Shown piece by piece: positions 1-10,535 of a DNA stretch of 64,000 nt. Position 1 is the first letter of the stretch; each line of letters starts with the position of its first letter. The translations under genes were made by a program, and so were the position numbers. The stretch is from Isoperla grammatica (lineage: Eukaryota > Arthropoda > Insecta > Plecoptera > Perlodidae): the NCBI GenBank assembly GCA_945910005.1, contig OX246749.1, positions 16,828,157 to 16,892,156 on the forward strand, in the 5' to 3' direction. Under the pieces are notes generated by a model that saw nothing but the letters and a program-made list of their open reading frames with translations, was not told the DNA's origin and did not search any database.

Positions 1-514
1 AGTTATCTGTGCGTAGAGTGATTTGTTAGCTTTCTTAACTTCTCCAGCTGTTGGAGGGCGTGGCCTCCACTGTTGTCTGCACTGTGTGCCCGAGTGGCAG
101 AGTAGGCGGGCCTGACACATCGCGAATGTGGCGGCCAGCTGTAGCTTATAGTTGCTTACAGTACAACGTACGGTAGGCTTAGCCGTCTGAATTAACTTAC
201 TTCACCTACATATTTTAACTTCATTGTGCATATTTAACTTACTTATTAACACCATTAAATAACTAAATTGGTATATTCTTGTGTGACTAATTATTTCAAA
301 TGAAAACCCCTAGAAAAATCCTTGTTTTAATTTTTTTTTTTTTTTATATACCTAACTAGGCTTATTACATCGTTTTATTGAATTTCCCGTTTTGACCGTT
401 TTCCTCGATCCATCGTTTTTTTGTACTCTACCATGGAAAACGATCGATAGGGGTTTTACTGTAGTTACAGTGCATGTTATTGTTATCAATCTATAAAATA
501 TACATCAGTCTGTT
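1..514. other. Non-genic left edge with a pogo/mariner-like transposon end
   Basis: No gene is seen. Around 433-464 the sequence AAAACGATCGATAGGGGTTT followed by TACTGTAG reads on the other strand like the terminal inverted repeat of a pogo/Tc1-type element (TACAGTAAAACCCC). No partner end is visible, so it may lie left of the window or be lost. Positions 484-514 look like the short 3' UTR of the minus-strand LINE that follows. Confidence 0.3.
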
Positions 515-985
515 TTAAAAGTCATCTAAAGAGTATAATTCTTTATTTATTAAAAACTTCTTCACCTTAGCTTTAAAACTGGTTCTGTTTGTCAGATTCT
601 TCAAATTAGTTGGCAATTTGTTCCAGAGTTTTATTCCTGCAAGCATTGGTGTTCTTTCATATAAATTTGTGTTGTGGTGATGCCTGTGTAGGTTGTCCTT
701 TTGCCTTGTGTTGTACTGGTGAATTGTATTGCTTTTTTCTACTTTATACTGGCCTAGATCGTTCATGTATAAGACTATTGCATATATGTATAGGCCAAAG
801 ACTGTTAAAATATTTAGTTCTTTAAAATGGCCCCTGCAGGATTCAGTAGGCTTGAGTTTACCTATTATTCTTACCGCTCTTTTTTGAAGTCTAATAATTC
901 TGTTTATATTATTGCGTGTTGAGTTACCCCATGCTATTATTCCATATGAGATATGCGATTCTACTAGTGCGTGGTACACTGTTAA
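515..985 (-). pseudogene. LINE-A ORF2, C-terminal part separated from the rest
   Basis: About 155 residues starting YHALVESHISYGIIAWG and ending LYSLDDF before the stop. This matches the region after the RT palm of CR1/Jockey LINEs: the YxxLVxSxxxYGxxxWG motif, then LQKRAVRII, then the W-N-x-LP motif (LWNKLPTNLKNL). It has no own start; the ATG-like beginning is an artefact of the insertion. It continues the reading frame of the ORF2 part at 4738-7414 once the intervening block and one TTAA are removed. The product cannot be made as a single protein in the present arrangement. Confidence 0.85.
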
Positions 986-1960
986 GGCTGTGCGTCGCGC
1001 GCGCGAGTCCTGCGGCCGCAGCTGTGTTTAAACCTTTTTGGCACACGCCACACTTATGAAATAAGACCTTGAATATAGTCACTGTATTGATAATTTTACG
1101 CTCTTTAAGATTATTACAATCTCTTTTCAAAAGCATTAAGATTTTTCATAATCGACTTAAATTTCTTGCCCAATGTGTTGTGCCAAATATAGTTTTAAAG
1201 ATCGATTTTCTTCATTTTAGCATGTAAACAGTTCTAAAAAAGAGCACATATACTTGAATGCGTTCTCGAGGTCATGCAATTGGTTTCGTGTGGATAACTC
1301 ATGTAGTCTTTTAAATATAAGTAATCAACTACTTGTGCGTGATAATCATCCATTGCGTGGAGAGTGTCTCTGTGTAGTGGCATTTTCAAGAACTTTATAC
1401 CTGGAGTTGTGCTCGGTAGCCGGCCGGGGGTTGAGGCGGCGAGGGGGGGTAACCGAGCAAGGCTCAACAGTGGAGGTTGTGTCCTCGAGGCATAGGCTAG
1501 ACAAACAAGAGCCGAAAGCCGACTGCTTTCTACGAAACCCATTCAAGCAATAATAATGTCGTTCAGAATAGAAATGAATACTCTTTCTGGATAAGCGCAA
1601 CATCTAGGCTATGAGCGAATCGAAGTTTTGAAAACACACACAACTAATATGCTAAAACCAATGATTGGCTAAAACAAATACAATTATGGTTAATTCCAAT
1701 AACACACATTTTTTTACATATTCCACATTTTGTAGCTTCCAACATCATTGATTGATTGTGACATATGGATTGATCTAACTTCAATGAGAGAAGAATCCCA
1801 ATTCACAAACATCTATTGACAAAATATTATGTTCAAGTAAATTCACAGCGGATTATTATAATTATTCTAATATATTACTATAAGTACATTGCACTTATAC
1901 CATCAATATAAAAGGGAAACTTTGTATAATACAGGATAATATAAAAAAAAATTATAACAG

Positions 1961-2431
1961 CAGTGGCGTCGGAACAGGGGGGGCAAGGGGGGCATTGCCC
2001 CATAACTTTCATGCCATGGAGGCATAGGGGGCAGATTTCAGATATGAAAATAGATATTATAAGTGTGTGGTCCTTCCGTGCCCGAAAAGTCAAAACTTCT
2101 ACTTTTTGGGAAAGCAACGTCGGATGATTGTGTCAACTGTCAACAATTCATTTCCAGGAAGAAACCAATCTTTATACGTTGTATTGTTTTTTATGACAAG
2201 ATTTATCACCTCAAAACGCGTTTTAGGGCATAAAACCTAATGCAGGGTCAAATTTGTGTTTCGCCTATGGCGAAATTGCCTCCGGTCGGCCCCAGATATA
2301 TCACCCACCTCGTTGCGATTAAAAATTAAACGATGCGGGTGATTGACCAACTGTTTTTATCTCGTTTTATTTACCATTACCATCTATTGAGTCTGGAATT
2401 GCCTCCCCTTATAAACGTTCCGACGCGCCTG
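1961..2431. mobile_element. hAT-type MITE (471 bp)
   Basis: The ends are inverted: left CAGTGGCGTCGGAAC, right GTTCCGACGCGCCTG. Flanks are TATAACAG (1953-1960) and TATAACAC (2432-2439), seven of eight bases identical, which fits a slightly decayed 8-bp hAT target duplication. There is no transposase frame. It lies inside the TTAA-flanked insertion and is therefore nested in LINE-A at second level. Confidence 0.75.
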
Positions 2432-2725
2432 TATAACACCACAACATGCCAAAAAGCTAACATTCTAGATATGACCGTGTGTTTATGACGTTTTCTGGAA
2501 TTTATGAAGCGGGTTTCATTCCAATGGCAGGGTTGGGTTCGTATTGGGGGTCTTTAGAACAGGAAGAGGAGGATTATCGAAAGTAACCGCAGTTTCCTTG
2601 TAATTGTTTTCAATTTTCCGAACTGTCAAGAAGTTATCAAATGTAATCGTTTGTTTGTTGTGTGGACGACTATTATTTTACTAAAAGAGTAGATGTTGGG
2701 TTTCCAAGAAATATGTGCATGGTTG

Positions 2726-2758
2726 AAACGTTGGGTGTGAATTACACACCCAACGTTT
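2726..2758. repeat. Perfect hairpin, 14-bp arms
   Basis: AAACGTTGGGTGTG and its exact reverse complement are separated by AATTA. It is isolated, with no gene beside it; most likely a fold-back relic. Confidence 0.6.
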
Positions 2759-3082
2759 GAACTTCTGTTATGGCTTCCGGTAATAAATTCAGGGATTTCA
2801 TCTCGTGTTTGTGCTAGCCAAGTAGTGGGGTGTACATCATGATCAAATGTCAAGATCAACGAAAGATCGACTGATTTTCCTGTTCTCAACTAAGCCACTG
2901 ACCCACTGTAGAGGAAATATTAAAGGTAGGCCTATAATATTTTATAACGAAAATCATGTTATCCCAGGTGATTATGATTCATGAATTATATACGGTAATG
3001 AAGGAAATATTACAAAAACCCTATGAACCATTATGCATGTGGAAAAATAAATGCGTGAAAAAGGTAAGACACTCATAACAAT

Positions 3083-3100
3083 GGGGGGGGGGGGGGGGGG
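3083..3100. repeat. G18 homopolymer tract
   Basis: Eighteen consecutive G. No gene context. Confidence 0.95.
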
Positions 3101-3175
3101 CATACGTTGACGCATATACAAAATATATTAAATTTAGATTACAAATGTATTCGAAGTTCATAATAATATCGCCCC

Positions 3176-3251
3176 TAATAATAGTAATAATGATACTATA
3201 ATAAATGATAATGATAATAATAATAATAATGATAGTCATAATGATAATAAC

Positions 3252-3288
<37 letters not shown>

Positions 3289-3290
3289 TG
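3176..3290. repeat. AT-rich trinucleotide microsatellite (AAT)n, imperfect
   Basis: Mostly AAT/ATA units with scattered GAT interruptions; long apparent frames over it are low-complexity artefacts. Confidence 0.9.
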
Positions 3291-3628
3291 TATGTATTGT
3301 ATATTAATAATAATATTGAAATAAATTGCGATATAAATACTAATTGACCTTTGATACAATACAATACTGGCGAAAGTAAATACATTACTTTTTATTGTCG
3401 GTAAATACAGATCGTCAATTCTAAAATGAACCATGAATACAAAATAACCTAACCACTGTGTCTACGTATTGTCGTTTTCCTGAAAAGGAAAAGTTACAAA
3501 AGCTACTTCTGCGTTTTACAGTCTCCCCGTCCCCCTGTCTCGGCACACCCCTAATAGTAGTTTCGGCGGACAAGGTTGGGTCCAGCTTGTCTATGCCAGT
3601 GGCCCAGGATGACCAAACACCTGCCAGT

Positions 3629-3631
<3 letters not shown>

Positions 3632-3674
<43 letters not shown>
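3632..3674. repeat. (CT)n microsatellite
   Basis: About 21 CT units without interruption. Confidence 0.95.
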
Positions 3675-3677
<3 letters not shown>

Positions 3678-4737
3678 TGACAACGCACGTGGGAACCACC
3701 TGTAAACCTATTTTACCATGAAGAATAAGATAGAAATAAAATTATGATCTAAGGCTACGTGAACGTTTTCAACTTGTTTGTTTGATTGTTTGTTCGGTTT
3801 TGTTTATTGTTTGTTTTACAAATTATTACATTTACAGTATACATAGTCGTGATGTATTTGTATGCCCTTATCCCTATGCGGCATAGTGCACTAGCTAGAC
3901 GATAATACAGAAAAAGTGAATACATAGATTTTAGAGAAATTGTACAATATAGGAAATAAATGGTTGACAATGGTGTAGCTTACAACATTGTTTGACAAAT
4001 ATTTGTAATTGTATACACTATTTCCACAACACTGCAAGTTTTTGTTTTCGGCGAAATTGGGTTCAAAAAATATTTTTGAACATACCTAAAATAGTCCACT
4101 TTGGTCATAGGTACATTATAAGTTGGCCCGGTTCCGTCAAAATAATCTTATCGACGCCAAGCCCGAGCCCGTGTTGTAGAGGTCCCAACGGGCATATTTG
4201 TAAAGGCCCGGCCCCTGCCCGTATCGAGTAATCCAGTAAATAATCGAAGCCCAGGCAAGGCCCGAGCCCGGGTGCAGTGTAAATCAACCCGCACCTCCCC
4301 CCTCCCCGCCACCTGATCAGCTGCTATTAATTTATTCGCAATGAAGAATTAAAGTCGAAATAATGGTTATGAAGTAAATGACCTTTTGTTAGTACTTCGA
4401 CAAAAGCTGCTGGTTTTTATTTACGAACATATGTAGTTCACTCAACTCAAATATTTGTCAATATAAAAGCCCGAAAATATCACGCTTTGTTTGTAGATAC
4501 GTAGGCCCGGCCTGGAAATATTATCGTGATCAGAGCCCGTGCCAGGGCTCTACCAGTCAGTATTAGCTTTCTGTGACTCCCACTCGCCGTCCAACAGTAC
4601 TAAATGTGATCACGAACAACCCCGGGAAGAGCATGAAAGAAACGGACGTAGTGTCACCTTCAACGTCCCATCTCAGACTGAACAATCCCTCCCGCGAGCA
4701 GGTATAAAAACTAGAACCTTTTTGGCGACGCACACCG

Positions 4738-7414
4738 TTAATAGTAGGGTTGTGTTACAATATTTTTGTAGTGATTTTAGTACAAACGTTCCTGATCCGA
4801 GTTTATTGGCTAATGCTTCTATGTGTTTCTTCCAAGAGAGGTCTTCATCGATGTAAATCCCTAAAAATTTTGCATTTTCAACTTGCTCGATTATTAACTC
4901 GTTTATAAATACACTGAAATTATCTTCCTGGTTATTCTTCTTGTCAAAAAGTATGAAATTAGTTTTACTTATGTTGATAATTAATTCATCATTCGTGAGA
5001 GTTTGGACTATTGCATTTACTGCTACATGTGTTTCAATTTCAAGGTTTTCCTTACTTTTATGTGAGAGTGCTTTGGTTGAATCGTCTGCATACAATATCA
5101 TTTTATTGTTGAGTTTTGTGTAATTTTGAACAATATTATTAATGTAGATATTAAACAGTAAAGGGGCCAGGATTGAACCTTGCATTACTCCGCGAGGAAT
5201 GTTTTCTTCGTTTGATGTGTATATTTTGATTTTGCCCTTAACTACTTTTTTTATCTCTACATACTGTGTTCTGTTTTGTAGATATGACCTTATCCACTGT
5301 AAAGTGGTATTCCTTATGCCGTAATTGTGCAGTTTATTGAGCAAGATTTCATGATTAATGCAGTCGAACGCTTTTGATAAATCCATAAAAATGGCTACAA
5401 CCACCCTGTTTTGATCTCTTTCTTTCGCTACAAAGTTTAAAAAGTCAGCAATTGCCGTTGAAGTGGATTTTCCTTTACAGAATCCGTGTTGTTCAGCTGC
5501 AATGACATTGTGTAATTCTAAGTATTCTCGTATTCTCGAGTCTAATACTTGTTCATAAACTTTTGAAAATCCAGGTTGTATGGCCACTGGTCTGTAGTTT
5601 CCCGGGTTAGTTTTATCTCCTTTTTTGAAAATTGGAATAATTCTAGCCTTTTTGAGTAATTGTGGGAATTCGCCAGTTCTGAGTGAGTGGTTGATTAGAA
5701 ATGTTAATGGTTTAGCAAGTTCATTTATACAGAATTTTATTAGAAAAGTTGATATTCCATCATGGCCTACTGTTTTTTTGTTTTTTAGTTTGCGAATTAT
5801 ATTTTTTATTTCTTTCATACTTGCCGGTTTTAGTTCCATTTCAGGATTGATTTGATTGGGTTCTAAGTTTTGTCTGTCATTGGATGAGGGCTTTCCCGTC
5901 TCCTTAATTAGGTTTTCGGCTGCATTTGCCAAATACGTGTTTAGCATGTTTGCCATTAGCTTTGGATTATTTACTAACATTCCATTCATCATTAGTTCTT
6001 TTATGTTATTGTCATTTTGCTGCTTTGAACCTCTTTCTTTATTAATTATATTCCATATTGTTTTGCTTTTATTTGTAGCCTGCATTATAGTATGGTTTAC
6101 ATGTTGAGCTTTTGATTGTTTAATTGCATGCTTATAGTTTTTTCTGTGTGTTTTATATAATAGTTTTGTACCTGTTCCTGTTGATGATTTGGCATGTCTA
6201 TACAGAGTCTTTAGAATTGATCTTTGATTACGTATGTTATCTGTTATCCATTTTTTTGTTTTATTTTGCCGTGTCTTACCTAAATCTATTATTTTCCAGG
6301 GACAAGCTATATTAAGGAAGTGTTGTATTTTGTCGTTGAATACTTGATATTTTTCGCTATTTGATTCATATTCGTTCAGTATTGCCCAGTCCTCCTTTAC
6401 TAGTAGTTGTTTGAAGTACATTAGATTTTCTTCTTTCATGTCTCTTACTCTCGATTTAATTTTGTGATTATTTTTTGGATTTTTGTTCTTACTTGTTGGT
6501 AAGCAACCCGTATTTATGTGAAGCAACTGTGCCAGGTGGTCTGAAATAGCAGAGTCTATTACCTCTACATATAACTCAGTGTTTTCCATATTGCTTAGTA
6601 CATTGTCTAATAAGGATTCTTTATTTGGTGTTATTCTGGTTGCCGTTTTGATTTTATGATCCAATTTGAACATGTTACAGAAATCGTATAGTTGCTTGCG
6701 TTCAGGGGATTCCGTTAGTGTATCTATGTTAAAGTCTCCGCAAAAAATGATATTGTTATGTTTCTTTTGTATGATGTCTGTTATTGTTGTGAGGTTAGCA
6801 AAAAATGTTTTAATATTTCCGGACGGTGCCCTATATAGTGCTATAATGATTATCTCAGAGTTATTTTTAAGCATGAGTTTTGTGACCACAAATTCTACAT
6901 CCTTTTCTCTTCTCAATTTTTCTGATTCTTTTTGTAGTATAGCCTGGCTGTCTACCCTGTTGCTAGCCCATACAGCTACCCCACCCCCTTTAAATTCTTT
7001 CCTACTGAATCCTGCTATGAGATTGTAACCTTCCAAGCTAAATTCATCTATCTCATTTTCTTTCAGAGCATGTTCTGACAGACACAATATGTGGGGTTCA
7101 ATTTCGTGTAATAATATTTCTAATTCCAATTTTTTGTTTGTAACCCATTGGATATTTTGGTGAACTATCTTAATTCCCTCCCCAGTATCCTTTGTTTCCT
7201 TAAATGGATTGTATTGTGTTCTACTAGTTTTGCTCCCCTTTTCTATTGTGGCCCTAGGCCTAATTACAATGTCACTATGCTGCACTCCCTTTGTGTGGTC
7301 TACAAGTTTTGTTGGGTGAATTAATTCTAAAGTTTCTACATTCTTATATCTTGTGAATTTATTGTGAGATCTGCCTAAGTTACTTTCTCCTACCAATAAA
7401 TCAGTAGAATGCAC
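4738..7414 (-). pseudogene. LINE-A ORF2: endonuclease plus reverse transcriptase (main part)
   Basis: About 890 residues of LINE ORF2, followed by about 20 residues of insertion-derived junk. The N-terminal third is an EEP (AP-type) endonuclease: KIVHQNIQWV near residue 80, a GDFNID motif near 225 and SDHLAQLL near 290. The middle and C-terminal parts are reverse transcriptase: IIPIFKKGDKTNPGNYRPVA, the catalytic FMDLSKAFDCINH, GVMQGSILAPLLFNIYINN and YADD at residues 775-778 (bases 5081-5092). No internal stop is seen, so the copy is young apart from the insertion that cuts off its C-terminus at 4738. In the intact element it would nick target DNA and prime reverse transcription of its own RNA. 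Confidence 0.9.
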
Positions 7415-7428
7415 CTCTGTTTCACAAG

Positions 7429-7722
7429 TTAGTTTTCCCTATTTTTCAGTGCATAGGCTACATCCCTGTATAATTTACCTAGCTTATGTGCCCCATTGAT
7501 ATTGGGGTGCAACCCGTCTCTACTGATGTCTTGTTTATTCACCTCTTTGTTTGGGTTAATGTAGACACAGTGGAGCATGTCACTTACCCACTTAAAGCAT
7601 GAATTCACCTCGTTAATAAACTTAGGATTCACATCCGCTCTGTATATCACTCCACTAATCACAATTTTTGCCACTTTATGCACTTTCTTTAGAGAGATCA
7701 CTGTGTCATACAACTCTCCCAT
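7429..7722 (-). pseudogene. LINE-A ORF1 fragment with SGNH/GDSL esterase C-terminus
   Basis: 97 residues. The segment reads like the end of an SGNH hydrolase: VVISG-type strand (KIVISGVIYRADVN), then SRDGLHPNINGAHKLGKLY, which carries the D-x-x-H catalytic pair of block V. Esterase-type ORF1 proteins are known from CR1-group LINEs. The N-terminal Ser and Gly blocks are missing because the element is 5' truncated near 7725. The stop lies 14 nt before the ORF2 ATG. The start given is only the first in-frame Met of the fragment. Confidence 0.65.
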
Positions 7723-7870
7723 TAGATGATGAAATTGCTAATAGAGAGCACAGGTGCAGTCTAGTTTTGAAAATAGCCCTAATTTTAAATGTTCATTATT
7801 GTATTATGCATTAATTTATCAACTATTTACATGTTCATTAAGAAATATTAGTCCAGATCAAATTTAATAA

Positions 7871-10535
7871 GGAAATAAGGAATAAGGATTTTTAAGGATA
7901 TTCAGCCAAACATTCTCTTCATGAATATCCTCTCTGAGTTTGATCTCGTCCAGCACAATGAATCACCTACTTGTCATGAACATGTGCTCGACCTCGTGCT
8001 ATCTAGTAATACTGAGCAAAGTGTTGTTGTTAACCCCACTGAGTCACCCATACCAACTGATCACACTCCTTTATGTTGCCAAATAAAACTTCCTGCTTCA
8101 GTAGGTGTTTACAAGACTCCAACTCGGGAGATATACAACTGGACAAAGGTCAACCTGACGGACCTGATTGTGAGACTAAAGCGTTGCCCTTGGGACGTTA
8201 TCAGCACCGGGGCTGACGTGAATCAATGCTGTGCGCTATTCTATGATCTACTGTTTGGGGTAATACGTGATGTTGTACCGGTGGTCAAAGTTAACCCGGC
8301 AAAATACCCACGTTGGTATAATGCTGCGCTAATCAGCTCTCTTCAAGCTAAGACTAGAGCTCACAGGAAATGGAAACTCTCCAAGCTTCAATCGGACAAT
8401 GTGGAGTACGGTGTTAAGAGGCGGGAGTTCAAAAAGTTGCAGCGGGAGACTTACAGGACCTACATGCAGAATCTTGAAGAATCTCTAAGCGCGTCCTCTT
8501 CGCCCAAGCCCTTTTGGAGCTATGTCAGAAGTAAAACTCGTTCTGGTAGAATTCCAAAGACAGTTTCCTATAAAGGTGTAACCGCGAGTGACTCTACAAC
8601 ATCATGTAATTTATTTTCTACATTTTTTAAGTCAGTATTTCAATGTAAAGAATTGAATGATGAACCTCTGCCTAGTTTTGATCCAATGTGTACTTCTAGT
8701 CTAAGTGGGTTCACTATCACTAAAATTGAAATTGTTAAGGCGCTAAGGAATCTGGTTTCTGGCAAATCTCCAGGTTCAGATAAAATTCCGGTTTCTATCA
8801 TCAAAGTGTGTGCTGGTGTCCTGGCAGTGCCACTGCAAATTGTTTTTAATCGTGTTTTAAAGGATGGTGTTTTCCCCGATGTGTGGAAGCATGCTAACAT
8901 CACGCCCGTTTTTAAAAATAATGGTGACAGAGATGACGTTGAGAGTTATAGGCCAATTTCACTCCTTCCGGTTTTTTCAAAGGTTTTCGAAAGGTTTGTA
9001 CACATGCACTTGTTGAGACACGTTAATGTACACATTCCCTCTTCGCAGCATGGGTTCATGCCAAGGAGGTCCACCATATCGAACCTTACTAGCTTCACGC
9101 ATAGTATAGGGGAGCATTTGAATAATTCTACTCAAGTGGATGCGGTGTACACAGATTTTTCGAAAGCCTTTGATACTGTGAGTCATCATTTATTAATTTA
9201 CAAGTTATCAAAGTTAGGGGTTTCTGGCTCCTTGTTGAGCTTATTGACAAGTTATCTGCATAATCGAAAACAAACTGTAGTTATTGATAATGTTGCATCT
9301 GATCCAGTGGACGTCACATCAGGGGTCCCGCAGGGCTCCATCCTTGGACCCCTGCTTTTTAATATTTATGTGTGTGATATTCATTCATGTTTGAAATTTT
9401 CTTCGATTCTCATGTATGCAGATGACGCAAAGATTTTTCTCCCTATTAAAATGTTTAGAGATTGTGTAAATCTTCAGTTAGACATTGACTCGTTAGCAGA
9501 ATGGTGTAGAATTTGGAGGATGAGGCTGAACCCATCTAAGTGTACTGTCATAACATACACTAATAAAAAGAATACTATCGAGTTCGCGTATTGGGTTAGA
9601 GACTCGCTTCTGAAAAGAGTGGTAAATGTCAATGATCTTGGCATCAACCTTAGTTCTGATCTGTCATATAATATACATATTGAGGTAATGACGGGTAAAG
9701 CATTTAAAATGTTAGGTTTTCTTAAGCGATACTGCAGTAAGAATTTCTCTGTGAGCACAATTAGAAGGCTTTATCTTGCTCTTGTTCGTCCCATAGTTGA
9801 CTATGGAAGTGTGGTATGGTCGCCGCACCACGTTACGAAAATCGATAACATTGAGAGATTACAGCAGAGACTTGTAAAGTGGTTATGTTTTAAAACATCT
9901 GTTCCGTACCATAGACAGGGCTATCCCAAATTATGTAGTGATTACAGTATATTGCCACTGGAGGCAAGGCGGACAGTATCTGACCTGATGTTTTTACAAA
10001 AATTAATCAAGTCAGAAATAGACAGCCCCGACCTATTAAAACTTATACATTTTAATGTACCTGTAAGGCGGTCGCGGAACACTAGTCTGTTTTACCCTCC
10101 TAAGTCGAGAATTGACGTTTTTAAACACTCCACTTTTAACAGAATCCAATCTATGTATAACACTCTTATGAAATCGGACATGTGGAATATTTTAGACCTC
10201 TTTGCTGATTCCTCATTTCAGACAAAATTAAAATGTAGCAAGATTCTGCTTAGCTGAGATTGTTTTAATTTGGTTGTTGTCATTGTCTGTGTATGTTTTA
10301 AATTGTTATTGTTTTAATCATTGTCTGTTTACGTTTTAAATTGTTATTGTCTTAATAACTGCCTGTCCTGTGATGACTACGGTTAATTTAATTAACCTTG
10401 CTATTGTGTATTATGTGTGTACCTGTTTATTTATAAGCTTAGACCTATATGGCATATCTTTATTATATCTAATGTATTTGGGACGTATATCCTGTATTAG
10501 ATAAATAAATAATAAATAAATAAATAAATAAATAA
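7871..10535 (+). mobile_element. LINE-B, 5'-truncated Jockey/CR1-type LINE with empty site in duplicon B
   Basis: The insertion starts after AATTTAATAA at 7861-7870 and ends in an (ATAA)n tail at 10500-10535. Duplicon B at 57601-57615 has the uninterrupted sequence, so the element entered copy A after the duplication. The 5' end is cut inside the endonuclease domain, the usual outcome of incomplete target-primed reverse transcription. A target duplication of up to about 5 bp (AATAA) is possible but cannot be separated from the tail. The 3' UTR (10258-10499) contains a short internal direct repeat (GTTTTAAATTGTTATTGT-like). Confidence 0.9.
7921..10257 (+). CDS. LINE-B ORF2: endonuclease tail plus reverse transcriptase
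   Basis: 778 residues, uninterrupted. Residues 1-60 are the end of an EEP endonuclease (a LDLVLSSN strand, then PTDHTPL where SDH is usual). The RT domain spans roughly 255-530: SGKSPGSDKIP, YRPISLLPVFSKVFERFV, VYTDFSKAFDTVSHHLL, TSGVPQGSILGPLLFNIY and YADD at residues 499-502 (bases 9415-9426). The C-terminus has the LYLALVRPIVDYGSVVWSPH motif and LQQRLVKWLC found after RT in Jockey/CR1 LINEs. The ATG is only the first Met of the truncated frame; a complete element would start several hundred residues earlier. The intact frame suggests recent insertion, but the copy itself is dead for lack of its 5' half. Confidence 0.9.
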   Translation: MNILSEFDLVQHNESPTCHEHVLDLVLSSNTEQSVVVNPTESPIPTDHTPLCCQIKLPASVGVYKTPTREIYNWTKVNLTDLIVRLKRCPWDVISTGADVNQCCALFYDLLFGVIRDVVPVVKVNPAKYPRWYNAALISSLQAKTRAHRKWKLSKLQSDNVEYGVKRREFKKLQRETYRTYMQNLEESLSASSSPKPFWSYVRSKTRSGRIPKTVSYKGVTASDSTTSCNLFSTFFKSVFQCKELNDEPLPSFDPMCTSSLSGFTITKIEIVKALRNLVSGKSPGSDKIPVSIIKVCAGVLAVPLQIVFNRVLKDGVFPDVWKHANITPVFKNNGDRDDVESYRPISLLPVFSKVFERFVHMHLLRHVNVHIPSSQHGFMPRRSTISNLTSFTHSIGEHLNNSTQVDAVYTDFSKAFDTVSHHLLIYKLSKLGVSGSLLSLLTSYLHNRKQTVVIDNVASDPVDVTSGVPQGSILGPLLFNIYVCDIHSCLKFSSILMYADDAKIFLPIKMFRDCVNLQLDIDSLAEWCRIWRMRLNPSKCTVITYTNKKNTIEFAYWVRDSLLKRVVNVNDLGINLSSDLSYNIHIEVMTGKAFKMLGFLKRYCSKNFSVSTIRRLYLALVRPIVDYGSVVWSPHHVTKIDNIERLQQRLVKWLCFKTSVPYHRQGYPKLCSDYSILPLEARRTVSDLMFLQKLIKSEIDSPDLLKLIHFNVPVRRSRNTSLFYPPKSRIDVFKHSTFNRIQSMYNTLMKSDMWNILDLFADSSFQTKLKCSKILLS

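Larger units (their letters stand above)
986..4737. mobile_element. 3.75-kb insertion into LINE-A with TTAA target duplication
   Basis: TTAA is present at 982-985 and 4738-4741. The ends are short imperfect inverted repeats: left GGCTGTGCGTCGC, right (reverse complement) CGGTGTGCGTCGC, sharing TGTGCGTCGC. Removing the block plus one TTAA restores the LINE reading frame. TTAA duplications are typical of piggyBac and Kolobok elements, but no transposase reading frame is visible, so this would be non-autonomous or a composite. A 5-bp reading (GTTAA) is equally possible. Inside lie a hAT MITE (1961-2431), a hairpin, microsatellites, and otherwise unrecognised sequence; 4130-4560 is rich in GGCCCG/GAGCCC words typical of hAT MITE interiors. 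Confidence 0.65.
484..7725 (-). mobile_element. LINE-A, CR1/Jockey-type non-LTR retrotransposon, split by an insertion
   Basis: Reading on the minus strand, an ORF1 remnant (7722-7429) is followed after 14 nt by ORF2 (ATG at 7414), which carries an apurinic-type endonuclease and a reverse transcriptase. ORF2 stops being LINE-like at 4738 and resumes at 985, exactly where a 3.75-kb block flanked by TTAA sits. Joining across one TTAA copy keeps the frame (LLLTV then YHALVE), so the two parts were one element. The ORF1 N-terminus is missing, so the 5' end is truncated near 7725, which is also the left edge of duplicon A. Confidence 0.85.

Noticed and set aside
3021..3434. 137-residue Ile-rich frame on the minus strand
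   Set aside because: It is a translation of the AAT microsatellite.
986..4737. The LINE-splitting block as an LTR retroelement
   Set aside because: Ends are not TG..CA, no LTR pair is present, and TTAA flanks with inverted ends fit a DNA element better.
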